NCBI GenBank assembly: GCA_025353015.1 | Contig: JANXRM010000477.1 | Location: 1-55,524 of the forward strand | DNA: 55,524 nt | Origin: Hyphomicrobiales bacterium | GTDB taxonomy: Bacteria; Pseudomonadota; Alphaproteobacteria; Rhizobiales; Hyphomicrobiaceae | Direction: 5' to 3' | Shown here: positions 20,026 through 30,428 of the stretch, piece by piece | How positions within the stretch are numbered: the first letter of the stretch is position 1 | Layout: each line of letters starts with the position of its first letter | Notes under the pieces: model-generated | What the model was told of the DNA's origin: nothing | Database searches by the model: none | Seen by the model: the letters and a program-made list of their open reading frames with translations, nothing else | Program-made: the position numbers and the translations under genes

Positions 20026-20856
20026 TCAGGAGTTGCGATTGCGGCGCTGCGAGGCTTGTAACTTCAGATTGGGCGCGTCGAAGATGCTGTCAAGGACCGC
20101 GATGGTCCGGTCCGCCCAGGCTGCCTGACCCGCCGCGTCGCGGATAAGATCCTGGCGGTATTCGATGAGGGCGTTGGGCAGGCCGCGCGAGGTGGCGTGC
20201 TGCCAGAGGCAATCACCTTCGAGGCTACCCTTGTAAGGTTGGTTGTCGCCGACGATCAGTTGTCCGTCCGCGGCGAAGGCCTCGATCATCGGGCGCGCTA
20301 AGCGGTCGTCCCGGTCCCAGAGCAGACCGACGTGCCACGGTCTTGGCACGCCTTTCCAGCTCTCGGTGAAGCTGTGGATCGACATGATCAGCGGCTGCAC
20401 GCCCGAGGCCAAGCAAGCATCGATCACGCCATCGATTGCTGTGTGATAGGGCTCATAATAAAGGCGCGTGCGCTTCTCCCGTTCGACGTCGTCGAGGTCG
20501 CGGTTGCCGGGGACGACGGCACCGTCGGAGAGGCGCATGATGAGCGTCGGGTCGTCCATGCCGCGGTTTGGGTCGATCAGCAGCCTGGAATACCGCGTCA
20601 TGACCGCGGGCGCTTCGAACGCCTCGGCAATGCGGCGCGTGACGGCGGCAGCGCCGATGTCGTAGGCGATGTGGCGTTCAAGTTCGCGGGCGCAGAGGCC
20701 GAGCGTGCCATAGCCCTCCGGAAAGGCATTGCTGGCGTGGTCGCAGAGCACCATCAGGCCGGCGTCGGCGCGCCCCGGCAGTACGACGAAACTCTCGGCC
20801 TCAGCGGCGGCGATGTGGCCAGTGGTGGCATCATGGCCGTTTGTCGTATCGCGCAT
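20026..20856 (-). CDS. N-formylglutamate amidohydrolase family protein
   Basis: LMVLCDHASNAFPEGYGTLGL, TRYSRLLIDPNRG, SIHSFTESWKGVPRPWHVGLLWD, DNQPYKGSLEGDCLWQHA; start MRDTTNG. Confidence 0.88.
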   Translation of the reverse strand: MRDTTNGHDATTGHIAAAEAESFVVLPGRADAGLMVLCDHASNAFPEGYGTLGLCARELERHIAYDIGAAAVTRRIAEAFEAPAVMTRYSRLLIDPNRGMDDPTLIMRLSDGAVVPGNRDLDDVEREKRTRLYYEPYHTAIDGVIDACLASGVQPLIMSIHSFTESWKGVPRPWHVGLLWDRDDRLARPMIEAFAADGQLIVGDNQPYKGSLEGDCLWQHATSRGLPNALIEYRQDLIRDAAGQAAWADRTIAVLDSIFDAPNLKLQASQRRNRNS

Positions 20857-20857
20857 G

Positions 20858-22546
20858 CTACATTCCGATCGCGCAGTGGACGTTGAGCAAGGCCTGCCGG
20901 CCGCCGCGCACGGCGGCGATGGCGTCCACCAGGGCACGCTCCAGTTCTGCCGGCGTCTCGACACGCAGGCCAAGCCCGCCGCTCGCCTCGATGACTTTCT
21001 CGAAGGCCGGCGATGGCGCAAGGCTCGACAGCGGCATGTCGTTGGAGGCGGCGGCATGCCCCTTCGGATAGACGGCGCGGGTCGATTTCCTGACCGCGTT
21101 CCAGACCTCGTTGTTGAAGACGATGGTCAGGATCGGCAGGTTGAGCGCGGCCGCGGTCTGGTGGCACGCCACCGGGTTGGCAAACATGTAGGAGCCATCA
21201 CCGACGCAGGCGATGACAAGGCGGTCGGGCAGCGCGAGCTTGGCGCCGAGCGCCGCCGGCACGCCCCAGCCGAGCCCGCCGGCGATGGGGTGGCCGAAAT
21301 AGCTGTCGGCGCGCATGAATGTCATGGCCGAGGCATCGCAGCCAAGCTCGGCGAAGACGATGGCGTCGTCACCCTTGTGGCGGTCGATGCAGCGGCTGAC
21401 CCAGGCGTTGGTGCAGAGCCCTGACGGCGGTTGATCGAGCGCGGCGTTCCGGCGCTGGCGTTCGGCTGCAAGTTCGGCCGTGATGGTTTTCTTGCGCTGG
21501 GCCGATGCCGCCGGTAACGCCCCACCCAATTGCTCAAGTGCTGCGCCGACATTCGAGCGGATAACGACGTCGCCCGGAAACGACCGGAACGGCACGCGCG
21601 CGAACGAGGGATCGGGGCCGATCTGGATGACACGGCAGCCCTGCGCCAGCTTATGCCGCACCGGCAGCCACGGCACCATGACGTCGAGCACCAGGACTGC
21701 ATCGGCGTTTGCGATGCGGGGGGCCACATCGAAGCCCGCGTGCATGGGGTGACCAGTGGCGAGCGCCAGCCGCCGCGGCCAGAAGTGGATGACCGGTATG
21801 GCCGTCTTGTCGACGAAAGGAGCAAGCGCTGCGAATGCCGAGGTGTCGTTGCCGCCGACGATGATCAGTGGCTGCTTGGCGCCGCGTAGAATGGCGGCGG
21901 CTTCAGCAATGGCAGCCGGGTCTGGATACGTCATGCTTGCCGGTTTCAGCGTCGGTGTCGGCGAGATCGGCCCGCCAGTCCACGGTTCGGCCAACACTTC
22001 ACGCGGCAGTGACAGGTAAGCCGGTCCACGCGGCTCGCTCATGGCTGATGACAACGCGCGATCGATGGCGGGTTCGATCTGCACGCCGTCGCGCAGCTCG
22101 TAATCCCACTTCACGAATTCGCGCAACATGCTGCCCTGGTCGAACATCTCTTGGCCCCAGTGGATCGGCAGATCGCGCGAGCCGAGTTGGCCCTGTTCCG
22201 TCAGCGGCGTGCGGCCGGACGCGAACAGCATCGGCACCTGATCGCGCGAGGCGTTGATGATGCCCATCAGCGCGTTGGCCATGCCCACATTGACGTGCAC
22301 CATCACCGCCTGCGGGCGGCCGGTGACGAGATAAAAACCATGCGCCATGGCGACGGCAGTTGTTTCATGGGCGATGGCCACGGCCTCGGGCATGGGGATA
22401 CCCACCTTGCGGCCGCGCACGAGCCCCTCGATCACCGGCGCGAAATCGGTGCCGGCATTGGCGAACAGCCAGTCGATGCCGCGGCTTTTCAGCAGCGCGA
22501 GATAGGCCTCCGCCGTTGTTTCGAGTTTGGCGCTGCGCTCTGTCAT
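20858..22546 (-). CDS. thiamine diphosphate-dependent enzyme (acetolactate synthase/benzoylformate decarboxylase-like), paralogue 1
   Basis: TPP-binding GDGSYMFANPVACHQTAAALNLPILTIVFNNEVW; N-terminal E in GIPMPEAVAIAHE. Confidence 0.88.
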   Translation of the reverse strand: MTERSAKLETTAEAYLALLKSRGIDWLFANAGTDFAPVIEGLVRGRKVGIPMPEAVAIAHETTAVAMAHGFYLVTGRPQAVMVHVNVGMANALMGIINASRDQVPMLFASGRTPLTEQGQLGSRDLPIHWGQEMFDQGSMLREFVKWDYELRDGVQIEPAIDRALSSAMSEPRGPAYLSLPREVLAEPWTGGPISPTPTLKPASMTYPDPAAIAEAAAILRGAKQPLIIVGGNDTSAFAALAPFVDKTAIPVIHFWPRRLALATGHPMHAGFDVAPRIANADAVLVLDVMVPWLPVRHKLAQGCRVIQIGPDPSFARVPFRSFPGDVVIRSNVGAALEQLGGALPAASAQRKKTITAELAAERQRRNAALDQPPSGLCTNAWVSRCIDRHKGDDAIVFAELGCDASAMTFMRADSYFGHPIAGGLGWGVPAALGAKLALPDRLVIACVGDGSYMFANPVACHQTAAALNLPILTIVFNNEVWNAVRKSTRAVYPKGHAAASNDMPLSSLAPSPAFEKVIEASGGLGLRVETPAELERALVDAIAAVRGGRQALLNVHCAIGM

Positions 22547-22564
22547 TCCAGGTTCTCCCAGCGA

Positions 22565-23758
22565 TTATTCGGCTGCGGCCTGCTTTTGGGATGGGGCCGG
22601 GTTGAGCTCGCGCAGGCGCGGCATCACCTCCCGGCCGAACAGGCGGATATTCTCCAGCGTGTCCTTGTGGTCGAGATGGCCGCCCTGACCGAAGAACAGT
22701 AAATGTCCAATGCCGCCGACGCGGTCGTTCAGCGCCTTGATCTGGGTGTAGACGTCGTCGGGGGAACCGGCGAACACGGTGCCAGCATCCATGAACTGCT
22801 CGAGCGTCGCTGTGCGCTGATCGACGGGGTTGCCCAGCCGGTCCTTGACGAAGCCCTTGGAGCCGCCCTTCATCATCGCCACGTTGGCGTTGACGGAGTT
22901 GTAGCCCGGCGGGTTGGTGAAGGGTTCGGCGACGACGACCGACGTGCGCACGTATTCGGCGATGATGTCGGCCCGGCGATAGCCCTCGGCCCGCGTCGCG
23001 CCGACACCGACGCACGCGGCATAGGCGAACCGGTCGGTTCCAGCGGTGCGGCCAAGCTCAGCCGAGCGTTTGCGATAGGCTGAAAACATCGGGCCGGCGG
23101 CGCTGCCCGACAGCAGCGTGCCAATGACGTGACCGCGCTCGGCCGCCATGATGCCGCTTTCAACGCTGAGGCCGGTCATCCAGATGGGTGGCGTCGGCTG
23201 CTGGATCGGCCGCGGCCAGATGTTGACGTTTCGGTAGTGGAAATACTCGCCTTCCCAGTTGAAGGGGCCGTCCGTCGTCGACAGCGCCTTGACGATCAGG
23301 TCGTGCGCCTCCCAATAGCGCCGCATCAGGCGCGCGGGGTTGCTGTTGGCGGGATGGATCTCATAGGGCGCGCCCTTGACGAGGCCCATTTCCAGGCGGC
23401 CACCCGAGAGCACGTCGAGCCAGGCCATTTCCTCGGCAACGCGCACGGGGTCCGGCCGGTTGGCGATCGGGTTGCCGAGCGAAAGGAGCCGCGATGTCTT
23501 GGTTTCCCGCGCAATGATCGCCAGCGCCATAGGCACGGACACGGTCATGCAGGTGGCGGTCGAGTGATGCTCGTTGACCATGATGTCCAGGCCCGCCTCG
23601 TCGCAGGCGCGGAATTCGTCGAGGTAGCGGTGCAGGAGTTTGTGCGCTTCGTGGGGATCGACCGCCTTGTTCGGGAAATTGACGCGCAGCGAGCCGGTTT
23701 TCAGGCCCTTTTCCCAGGACGGATGGTAGGCCATTTCAGAAAAATACCAGACGCGCAT
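22565..23758 (-). CDS. LLM-class flavin-dependent oxidoreductase (luciferase-like)
   Basis: MRVWYFSEMAYHPSWEKG...GLDIMVNEHHSTATCMTVSVPMALAIIARETKTSRLLSLGNPIANRPDPVRVAEEMAWLDVLSGGRLEMGLVKG. Confidence 0.92.
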   Translation of the reverse strand: MRVWYFSEMAYHPSWEKGLKTGSLRVNFPNKAVDPHEAHKLLHRYLDEFRACDEAGLDIMVNEHHSTATCMTVSVPMALAIIARETKTSRLLSLGNPIANRPDPVRVAEEMAWLDVLSGGRLEMGLVKGAPYEIHPANSNPARLMRRYWEAHDLIVKALSTTDGPFNWEGEYFHYRNVNIWPRPIQQPTPPIWMTGLSVESGIMAAERGHVIGTLLSGSAAGPMFSAYRKRSAELGRTAGTDRFAYAACVGVGATRAEGYRRADIIAEYVRTSVVVAEPFTNPPGYNSVNANVAMMKGGSKGFVKDRLGNPVDQRTATLEQFMDAGTVFAGSPDDVYTQIKALNDRVGGIGHLLFFGQGGHLDHKDTLENIRLFGREVMPRLRELNPAPSQKQAAAE

Positions 23759-23813
23759 GGCGGATCTCCTGGCTTTGGAAACTCAGACTTGATGTGTCGC
23801 CTGACGGTTGGGA

Positions 23814-24581
23814 TCAGGCCGCGAACCCGGCAATGTGTTCGGCGAACGCGGTGGGCTGCTCCCAGGCGGGATAATGGCCGCAATCCTTGATGACTTCGAG
23901 CCGGGCGCTCTTGATTTCAGAAACGAAGCCCTGGCCGTAGGCCGGCGTCACGATGCGGTCGTGATCCCCCCAGAGCAGCAGCGTCGGCTTGTCGATGCGG
24001 TGCAGCCAACGCTTCAGGCGCGGGTTGTGCATGTAGGGTTTCCAGCCGAACAGGGCCAGACTCTCGCGCCCGCGCGCGATTTGCGCCAGTTCCGCATCGC
24101 TGAATCTCGCGGCGTCGAAATGGCCCTTGGTAGGGTCGGCCCAGGCACGTGCCACAACCTCCTCGCGGCTCAACGAATGCATGTCGGCGATATCGCGATC
24201 GGTGTGGCTGCCGTTCTTGATCCCGAGGGGCGCTGCCAGCACGATGTTGCTGAATGCGGCCGTGTTGCGCACCGCCATCTCGGCCGCGATCCAGCCGCCG
24301 AAGCTGGCGCCAACCAGCACGGCGTCCTTCAGCTCCAGCTTGGCCGCGAGATCGAGATAGAGGTAGGCCAGATCTTCGACGGTGCCGATCCAGTCGGGCA
24401 GCGCTGAGCCGCCAAAGCCTGGATGTGCCGGCGCGATCACCCGGAATTTCTGGGCGAGGCGTTCAAGCCAGGGCCTGTCTGCGCCGAGCCCTTCACCAGC
24501 GTGCAGGAACAGCAGCGGCCGCCCCTTGCCCCGTTCCTCGAGTTCGAGGTCAACGCCGGATACCTTGCACGTCTTGGGCAT
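23814..24581 (-). CDS. alpha/beta hydrolase
   Basis: PLLFLHAGEGLGADRPWLERLAQKFRVIAPAHPGFGGS...AVLVGASFGGWIAAEMA nucleophile elbow; PTLLLWGDHDRIV. Confidence 0.9.
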   Translation of the reverse strand: MPKTCKVSGVDLELEERGKGRPLLFLHAGEGLGADRPWLERLAQKFRVIAPAHPGFGGSALPDWIGTVEDLAYLYLDLAAKLELKDAVLVGASFGGWIAAEMAVRNTAAFSNIVLAAPLGIKNGSHTDRDIADMHSLSREEVVARAWADPTKGHFDAARFSDAELAQIARGRESLALFGWKPYMHNPRLKRWLHRIDKPTLLLWGDHDRIVTPAYGQGFVSEIKSARLEVIKDCGHYPAWEQPTAFAEHIAGFAA

Positions 24582-24587
24582 CAGTGT

Positions 24588-26246
24588 TTACCCCTTCTTA
24601 CCGGCGGCACGGATGTCGGAGAGTGTCTGGCGCGGCGTCAGCGCTTCCGGATCGATCTTGAGTTCGATGATGGAGGGCTTGCCCGCATCGAGTGCGCGTT
24701 GGAAGGCGGCCTTGAAATCGGCCGTGCGGTCGACCTTTTCGCCGTGGCAGCCGAAGGCCCGCGCATACGCCGCGAAATCCGGGTTGACCAGCGTCGTACC
24801 GACGACGCGTTCCGGGTACTGGCGCTCCTGATGGGCACGAATGGTGCCGTACATGCCGTTGTTGGCGACGATGGTGACCACGTTCAAACCGTATTGCGCG
24901 GCCGTGGCCAGTTCCTGGCCGGTCATCAGGAAGCAGCCGTCGCCGGCGAAGTTGACGACGGTGCGCGTCGGATCGGCAAGCTTAGCAGCGATGGCGGCCG
25001 GAAGCCCATAGCCCATGGAGCCCGATGTCGGCGCGAGGCAACTGCGATAGCCTTTATACTGCATGTACTTGTGCACGAAGCCCGCGTAGTTGCCGGCGCC
25101 GTTGGTGACGATGCCATTTTCAGGCATCATGTCGGAAACGGTGCGCACGACCTCCGCCATCTGCACAGAGCCGGGCGTTGCAATCGGCTTCAACGAGGCC
25201 AGGTAGATGTCGTTCAGTTCCTTCCGCGTCGCGCTCCAGGGCGTCGACGCCGGTTTCGGCAGGCTTGTCAGGAAATCGGCGAAGGTGGCGGCGGTGGCAT
25301 TCACTGGCAGATCGGCGCGATAGACCGAGCCCAACTCGTTACCCGAAGGGTGCACGTGCACCAGCGTTTGACGAGGATTGGGAATGTCGATCAGCGTATA
25401 GCCCGAGGTCGTCATCTCGCCGAGGCGGGCACCGATGACGATCAGCAGGTCGGAATTGCGGATCGCTGCGGCCAGTTTCGGATCGAGGCCGATGCCGGCG
25501 TGGCCGGCGTAGCAACGATGCCGGTTGTCGATGTAGTCCTGGAAGCGGAAGGCGGCGGCGACCGGCATGTCGAAGCGCTCGGCGAAGGCCTCGATCTGCT
25601 TTTGTATTTTTTTGCTCCAGCCGGGGCCGCCGATCATCATCAGCGGGCGCTTCGCGCCGGCCAGCAGCTTCGTGAATGTCGCCTGGTCCGAGGTGCTCGG
25701 CGAGGGTTCGGCGAAGCGGGCGGCTTTCGCGTCCGGCGCTTCGCCCTTGGCCGACAGCATATCCTCCGGCAATCCAAGGACCACCGGGCCCGGCCGGCCG
25801 TTCATCGATGTGTGATAGGCGCGGCTGACATATTCGGGAATCCGCGACGTCGAGCGGATGACGGCGGCCCACTTCACGAACGAGCCGAACAGCGACTTGG
25901 TCTCGATCTCCTGGAAGGCCTCGCGATCCTCGTGCTGCTCGCCGGGCAGCCCCAGAAACATAATCATAGGCGTCGAATCCTGCTGCGCGATGTGCAGGCC
26001 CGCCATGGCGTTGGCCGCACCCGGTCCGCGCGTCACGAAGCAGATGCCGGGCTCGCCCGTGACCTTACCCCAGGCTTCCGCCATCATGGCCGCACCCCCT
26101 TCCTGGCGGCAGATCACGGTTTTGATGCGGTTTGAATCGTGCAGTCCATCGAGCGCCGCGAGGAAGCTTTCGCCGGGAACCGTGAACGCGGCGCTGGCGC
26201 CCTGGGTTTCGAGCTGGTCGATCAGGATTTTGCCGCCGTGCCGCAT
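24588..26246 (-). CDS. thiamine diphosphate-dependent enzyme (acetolactate synthase-like), paralogue 2
   Basis: MRHGGKILIDQLETQGASAAFTVPGESFLAALDGLHDS; FAGDGCFLMTGQELATAAQYGLNVVTIVANNGMYGTIRAHQE; start 26246 chosen over 26501. Confidence 0.9.
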   Translation of the reverse strand: MRHGGKILIDQLETQGASAAFTVPGESFLAALDGLHDSNRIKTVICRQEGGAAMMAEAWGKVTGEPGICFVTRGPGAANAMAGLHIAQQDSTPMIMFLGLPGEQHEDREAFQEIETKSLFGSFVKWAAVIRSTSRIPEYVSRAYHTSMNGRPGPVVLGLPEDMLSAKGEAPDAKAARFAEPSPSTSDQATFTKLLAGAKRPLMMIGGPGWSKKIQKQIEAFAERFDMPVAAAFRFQDYIDNRHRCYAGHAGIGLDPKLAAAIRNSDLLIVIGARLGEMTTSGYTLIDIPNPRQTLVHVHPSGNELGSVYRADLPVNATAATFADFLTSLPKPASTPWSATRKELNDIYLASLKPIATPGSVQMAEVVRTVSDMMPENGIVTNGAGNYAGFVHKYMQYKGYRSCLAPTSGSMGYGLPAAIAAKLADPTRTVVNFAGDGCFLMTGQELATAAQYGLNVVTIVANNGMYGTIRAHQERQYPERVVGTTLVNPDFAAYARAFGCHGEKVDRTADFKAAFQRALDAGKPSIIELKIDPEALTPRQTLSDIRAAGKKG

Positions 26247-26951
26247 GGGGTGTCCTTTTTTGGTTGCGCCTTCAGATGCCCACAGAGCATCCGGCGCGTG
26301 TTCGCACTGGGTGGGGTAAAAAACTCTCCCAGGCGTTTTAGGCTGCAATGGCGGGGCCGTGTAGGGGAAAGTTACAGGCGCTGTCGTTTCATCGCGCGCG
26401 GGCGTCCCTTCGTCCACGGGCATCCCGCGCTGGACATCAAATAAAGTACGGCGGTCAACCAAACATGCGGTCAACCAAAACAAAAAGGGGCTGAACCCCA
26501 TATCAGCTAAGATTGCTGGGCCGCCCCTCGATACAACGCAGATACTACAACCCCGGAACCCAGCACCGGTGTTGCCCGGTTACCGTCAGCTCTGGCCGCG
26601 TCAGCTTTCGGCACTGTCGCGGTCAGAAACTTTCCGTCGCTTTGCCCGGCTTTCTAGAGTGAACCAGGTCCGAATCGAGTCTCCCCAGACTCGGGCATCA
26701 TGTGATCGCGGACGCGAACCTGACCCCTTTTTGCAGAACGCCGCACAATATACAAGCCGCGGCAGCTTGTCAGCAATCTTGTCACGTTTTCGTCATCAAG
26801 GCGTTTACGCGGCGATCGCGGCTGCGTGCAACCGGCCGGCAGGCGTTGCCAGTGCACCTGGAAATGGCTATGAGCGCGAAGCTCCCGCTGCGGGGGGAGA
26901 ATCGCCGGCCCGGTCTCGAGGGTCCGCCCACCAAATTCAGGATCGGATTTC

Positions 26952-28301
26952 ATGCGCCTCTCCCGCTACTTCCTGCCTGTTCTCAAGGAAACGCCGAAGG
27001 AAGCCGAGATTGTCTCGCATCAGCTGATGCTGCGCGCTGGCCTGATCCGGCAGGAAAGCTCGGGGATTTATGCCTGGCTCCCGCTAGGGTTGCGGGTGCT
27101 CAAGAAGGTCAACCAGATCATCCGCGAGGAGCAGGACCGGACTGGCGCCCTCGAACTTTTAATGCCGACCATCCAGTCCGCCGAACTCTGGCGTGAATCC
27201 GGGCGTTACGAGGCCTATGGCAAGGAGATGCTGCGTATCGCCGACCGGCATGACCGCGAGATGCTGTTTGGGCCGACAAACGAGGAGATGGTGACGTCCA
27301 TTTTCCGCACGCATGCCAAGAGCTACCGCGATCTGCCGCTCAATCTCTATCATATCCAGTGGAAGTTTCGCGACGAGGTGCGCCCCCGCTTCGGCGTCAT
27401 GCGCAGCCGCGAATTCCTGATGAAAGACGCCTATTCCTTCGATCTCGACAAGGCCGCGGCCCGGCATTCGTACAACAAGATGTTCGTCTCGTATCTCAGG
27501 ACCTTCGCCCGGCTTGGGCTGAAATCGATCCCGATGCAGGCCGATACCGGACCGATCGGTGGCGATCTCAGCCACGAATTCATCATTCTGGCCGACACCG
27601 GCGAGAGCGAGGTGTTCTGCCACAAGGACTACCTGGATTTCACACCGCCGCCAATCACCACCAACTTCGACGACGTCGCGGGGTTGCAGGCAACGGTCGA
27701 TCGCTGGACGTCGCTTTATGCAGCGACATCGGAAAAGCACGATGCCGCAGCCTATGACGCCATTGCCACCGATAAGCGCGTTTCGGCGCGGGGGATCGAA
27801 GTCGGCCACATTTTCTACTTCGGCACCAAGTATTCCGACCCCATGAAAGCACAGGTCCAAGGCCCCGACGGCAAGCCGGTCACAGTCCATATGGGCAGCT
27901 ACGGCATTGGTCCGTCGCGCGTGGTGGCGGGCATTATCGAAGCTAGCCACGACAAGGATGGAATCGTCTGGCCCGTGACCGTCGCTCCGTTCGAGGCAGC
28001 GGTGGTCAATCTCAAGGTTGGGGACCCAGATACCGACAAGGTCTGCGCCGAAATGGTTGGCAAGCTCGAGGCGGCCGGCATCGATGTCCTTTATGACGAT
28101 CGGGATGAGCGGGCCGGCGCCAAATTCGCCACGATGGATCTGATCGGCATCCCCTATCAGCTCATCGTCGGCCCCAAGGGCGTCAAGTCCGGCGAGGCCG
28201 AAATCAAGGTTCGCCGCGGCGGCGATAGGCGCACACGACCACTGGACACGGTTGCCGACGAGGTCATCGTGCTGGTCACGCAGGCGCGGAAACTGGCGTG
28301 A
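26952..28301 (+). CDS. proS: prolyl-tRNA synthetase (short form without INS editing domain)
   Basis: [87 protein letters not shown]. Confidence 0.95.
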   Translation: MRLSRYFLPVLKETPKEAEIVSHQLMLRAGLIRQESSGIYAWLPLGLRVLKKVNQIIREEQDRTGALELLMPTIQSAELWRESGRYEAYGKEMLRIADRHDREMLFGPTNEEMVTSIFRTHAKSYRDLPLNLYHIQWKFRDEVRPRFGVMRSREFLMKDAYSFDLDKAAARHSYNKMFVSYLRTFARLGLKSIPMQADTGPIGGDLSHEFIILADTGESEVFCHKDYLDFTPPPITTNFDDVAGLQATVDRWTSLYAATSEKHDAAAYDAIATDKRVSARGIEVGHIFYFGTKYSDPMKAQVQGPDGKPVTVHMGSYGIGPSRVVAGIIEASHDKDGIVWPVTVAPFEAAVVNLKVGDPDTDKVCAEMVGKLEAAGIDVLYDDRDERAGAKFATMDLIGIPYQLIVGPKGVKSGEAEIKVRRGGDRRTRPLDTVADEVIVLVTQARKLA

Positions 28302-28358
28302 GTGTTGGGCGTCCAAAACAAGATCGAGATGCGGACGGCGATTTCTGGAGCAACGCAC

Positions 28359-29624
28359 ATGGCGTCGAGTGACACCAAGCCTTTCGCGCCGTTCGAGTGG
28401 CTGATTGCGCGGCGCTATCTGCGGGCGCGGCGCAAGGAAGGCTTCATCTCGGTCATCGCGGGTTTCTCGTTTCTGGGCGTCATGCTCGGCGTGGCGACGC
28501 TGATCATCGTCATGGCCGTCATGAACGGTTTCCGGCATGAGTTGTTTCAAAAGATCCTCGGCATCAACGGCCACATTCTGGTGCACAAGATCCAGGTGCC
28601 GTTCGACGATTACGACGCCTCCGCCAAGCTTCTGGGCGCCGTGCCGGGCGTGAAAAGCGCGATCCCGCTGATCGAAGGTCAGGCGATGATCTCGTCTGAC
28701 GTCAATACGCTTGGCTCGCTCGTCCGCGGCATGCCGGAGTCGGGCATCAAGCAGTTGCCGCTGGTCATGAAGAACATCCAGGACGGCACGTTCGACGGTT
28801 TTGACAGCTCGGAAGGCGTGGCGCTGGGCATCCGGCTCGCCAACAGTCTCAGGGTCGGTGTCGGCGACAGCATCTCGCTGGTTTCGCCGAAGGGGGCCTG
28901 CACGCCGCTCGGCTGCATGCCGCGCATCAAGCGCTACAAGGTCGTCGTGACGTTCGAACTCGGCATGTCCGAGTATGACAAGACCATGGTCTTCATGCCG
29001 TTGCGGGAAGCGCAGCGCTATTTCTCGCGCGGCGATCAGGTGGATGTGCTTGAAGTGATCGTCGAGCAACCCGACCGTATCCTGGACTACACGAACGCCT
29101 TGCGGCTGGCGGGTGGGCCATCACTGCATTTCACGGATTGGCGCAAGCGCAACGAGACGTTCTTCACGGTGCTCGAAGTCGAGCGCACCGTCATGTTCAT
29201 TATTCTGTCGCTGATCGTGCTGGTGGCGGCGCTGAATATCGTCTCCGGCCTGATGATGCTGGTGAAGGACAAGGGCCGCGACATCGGTATTCTGCGCACC
29301 ATGGGGGCGACCCAAGGCTCGATCATGCGCGTGTTCCTTATTACGGGCGCATCAATCGGCGTTGTCGGCACCATCGCCGGGCTCATCATCGGTATCATTT
29401 TCTGCTGGAACATCGAGCTGATCCGCCAGTTCGTACAGAAGGTCACGGGAACGCCGTTGATGGATCCAGCCGTCTACTATCTGACGAAGCTGCCAGCCGT
29501 CATCGACCCGCGGGAAACAACGGCGATTGTTCTCATGGCGCTGGCGCTGTCTGTGCTGGCGACGCTTTACCCATCGTGGCGGGCCTCGCGGCTCGATCCG
29601 GTGGAAGCTCTGCGTTACGAGTGA
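28359..29624 (+). CDS. lolC: lipoprotein-releasing ABC transporter permease
   Basis: FEWLIARRYLRARRKEGFISVIAGFSFLGVMLGVATLIIVMAVMNGFRHEL; DKGRDIGILRTMGATQGSIMRVF. Confidence 0.92.
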   Translation: MASSDTKPFAPFEWLIARRYLRARRKEGFISVIAGFSFLGVMLGVATLIIVMAVMNGFRHELFQKILGINGHILVHKIQVPFDDYDASAKLLGAVPGVKSAIPLIEGQAMISSDVNTLGSLVRGMPESGIKQLPLVMKNIQDGTFDGFDSSEGVALGIRLANSLRVGVGDSISLVSPKGACTPLGCMPRIKRYKVVVTFELGMSEYDKTMVFMPLREAQRYFSRGDQVDVLEVIVEQPDRILDYTNALRLAGGPSLHFTDWRKRNETFFTVLEVERTVMFIILSLIVLVAALNIVSGLMMLVKDKGRDIGILRTMGATQGSIMRVFLITGASIGVVGTIAGLIIGIIFCWNIELIRQFVQKVTGTPLMDPAVYYLTKLPAVIDPRETTAIVLMALALSVLATLYPSWRASRLDPVEALRYE

Positions 29625-29666
29625 CGCGTTACAATTTCCGTCCGACGCACCCGATAAGGATATCCC

Positions 29667-30383
29667 TTGCAAGACGCGTCCACCCCACCGCCCGCGGTGC
29701 TCGATCTCGTCGAGCTTCGCCGTAGCTTTCGGCAAGCGGGCCGCGAAATCCACGTGCTCGATGGCGCGTCGGCGACCTTGCGCGGCGGTCAAGCCGTGGC
29801 GCTCGTCGGGCCGTCAGGTGCTGGCAAATCGACGCTGCTGCATATCGCGGGCCTGCTCGAGACGCCGGATAACGGCCGGGTCATCGTCAACGGTCAGGAT
29901 TGTGCGGGCATGGACGATGCCGGCCGGACGCGTGTCCGGCGCTCCGAAATGGGCTTCGTCTACCAGTTCCACCAGCTGCTGCCGGAGTTCTCGGCGATCG
30001 AAAACGTCGTGCTGCCGCAGCTGATTCAGGGCCGGTCCCGGGCTGCAGCAGATGAGCGCGCCAAGGACTTGCTGGATGGGCTCGGCCTCGGCCAGCGCCT
30101 CGATCACCGGCCGGCTGAATTGTCCGGCGGCGAGCAGCAACGGACGGCCATCGCTCGCGCGCTCGCAAACGCGCCCAAGCTACTGCTGGCCGACGAGCCG
30201 ACCGGCAATCTCGATCCTAAGACGTCGGAGCACGTGTTCGCGGAGCTGGTGGCGATGATTGAACGAACGGGCGTTGCGGCGCTGATTGCCACGCACAACA
30301 TGGATCTCGCGCGCCGCATGCACCGTGTCCTCAGGATGGATGCGGGCAAGCTCGTCGAGATCACGCCCTCCAGCGTGCGGTAA
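29667..30383 (+). CDS. lolD: lipoprotein-releasing ABC transporter ATP-binding protein
   Basis: [55 protein letters not shown] start. Confidence 0.92.
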   Translation: MQDASTPPPAVLDLVELRRSFRQAGREIHVLDGASATLRGGQAVALVGPSGAGKSTLLHIAGLLETPDNGRVIVNGQDCAGMDDAGRTRVRRSEMGFVYQFHQLLPEFSAIENVVLPQLIQGRSRAAADERAKDLLDGLGLGQRLDHRPAELSGGEQQRTAIARALANAPKLLLADEPTGNLDPKTSEHVFAELVAMIERTGVAALIATHNMDLARRMHRVLRMDAGKLVEITPSSVR

Positions 30384-30428
30384 CGGCGAGCGTGCGGCAA
30401 ACAATCGGATGTCCTCACCCGGTTACTG

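Noticed and set aside
24423-26135. 570-aa plus-strand ORF
   Set aside because: Antisense shadow of the hydrolase and ThDP enzyme genes.
26254-26951. Possible tRNA or small gene upstream of proS
   Set aside because: No cloverleaf and no coherent coding frame; only a short direct repeat GCGGTCAACCAAA and a weak GGGGCTGAACCCC hairpin.
27159-29069. 636-aa minus-strand ORF
   Set aside because: It is antisense to proS and lolC, both clearly conserved, and its His/Arg/Asp-rich composition is typical of high-GC shadow frames.
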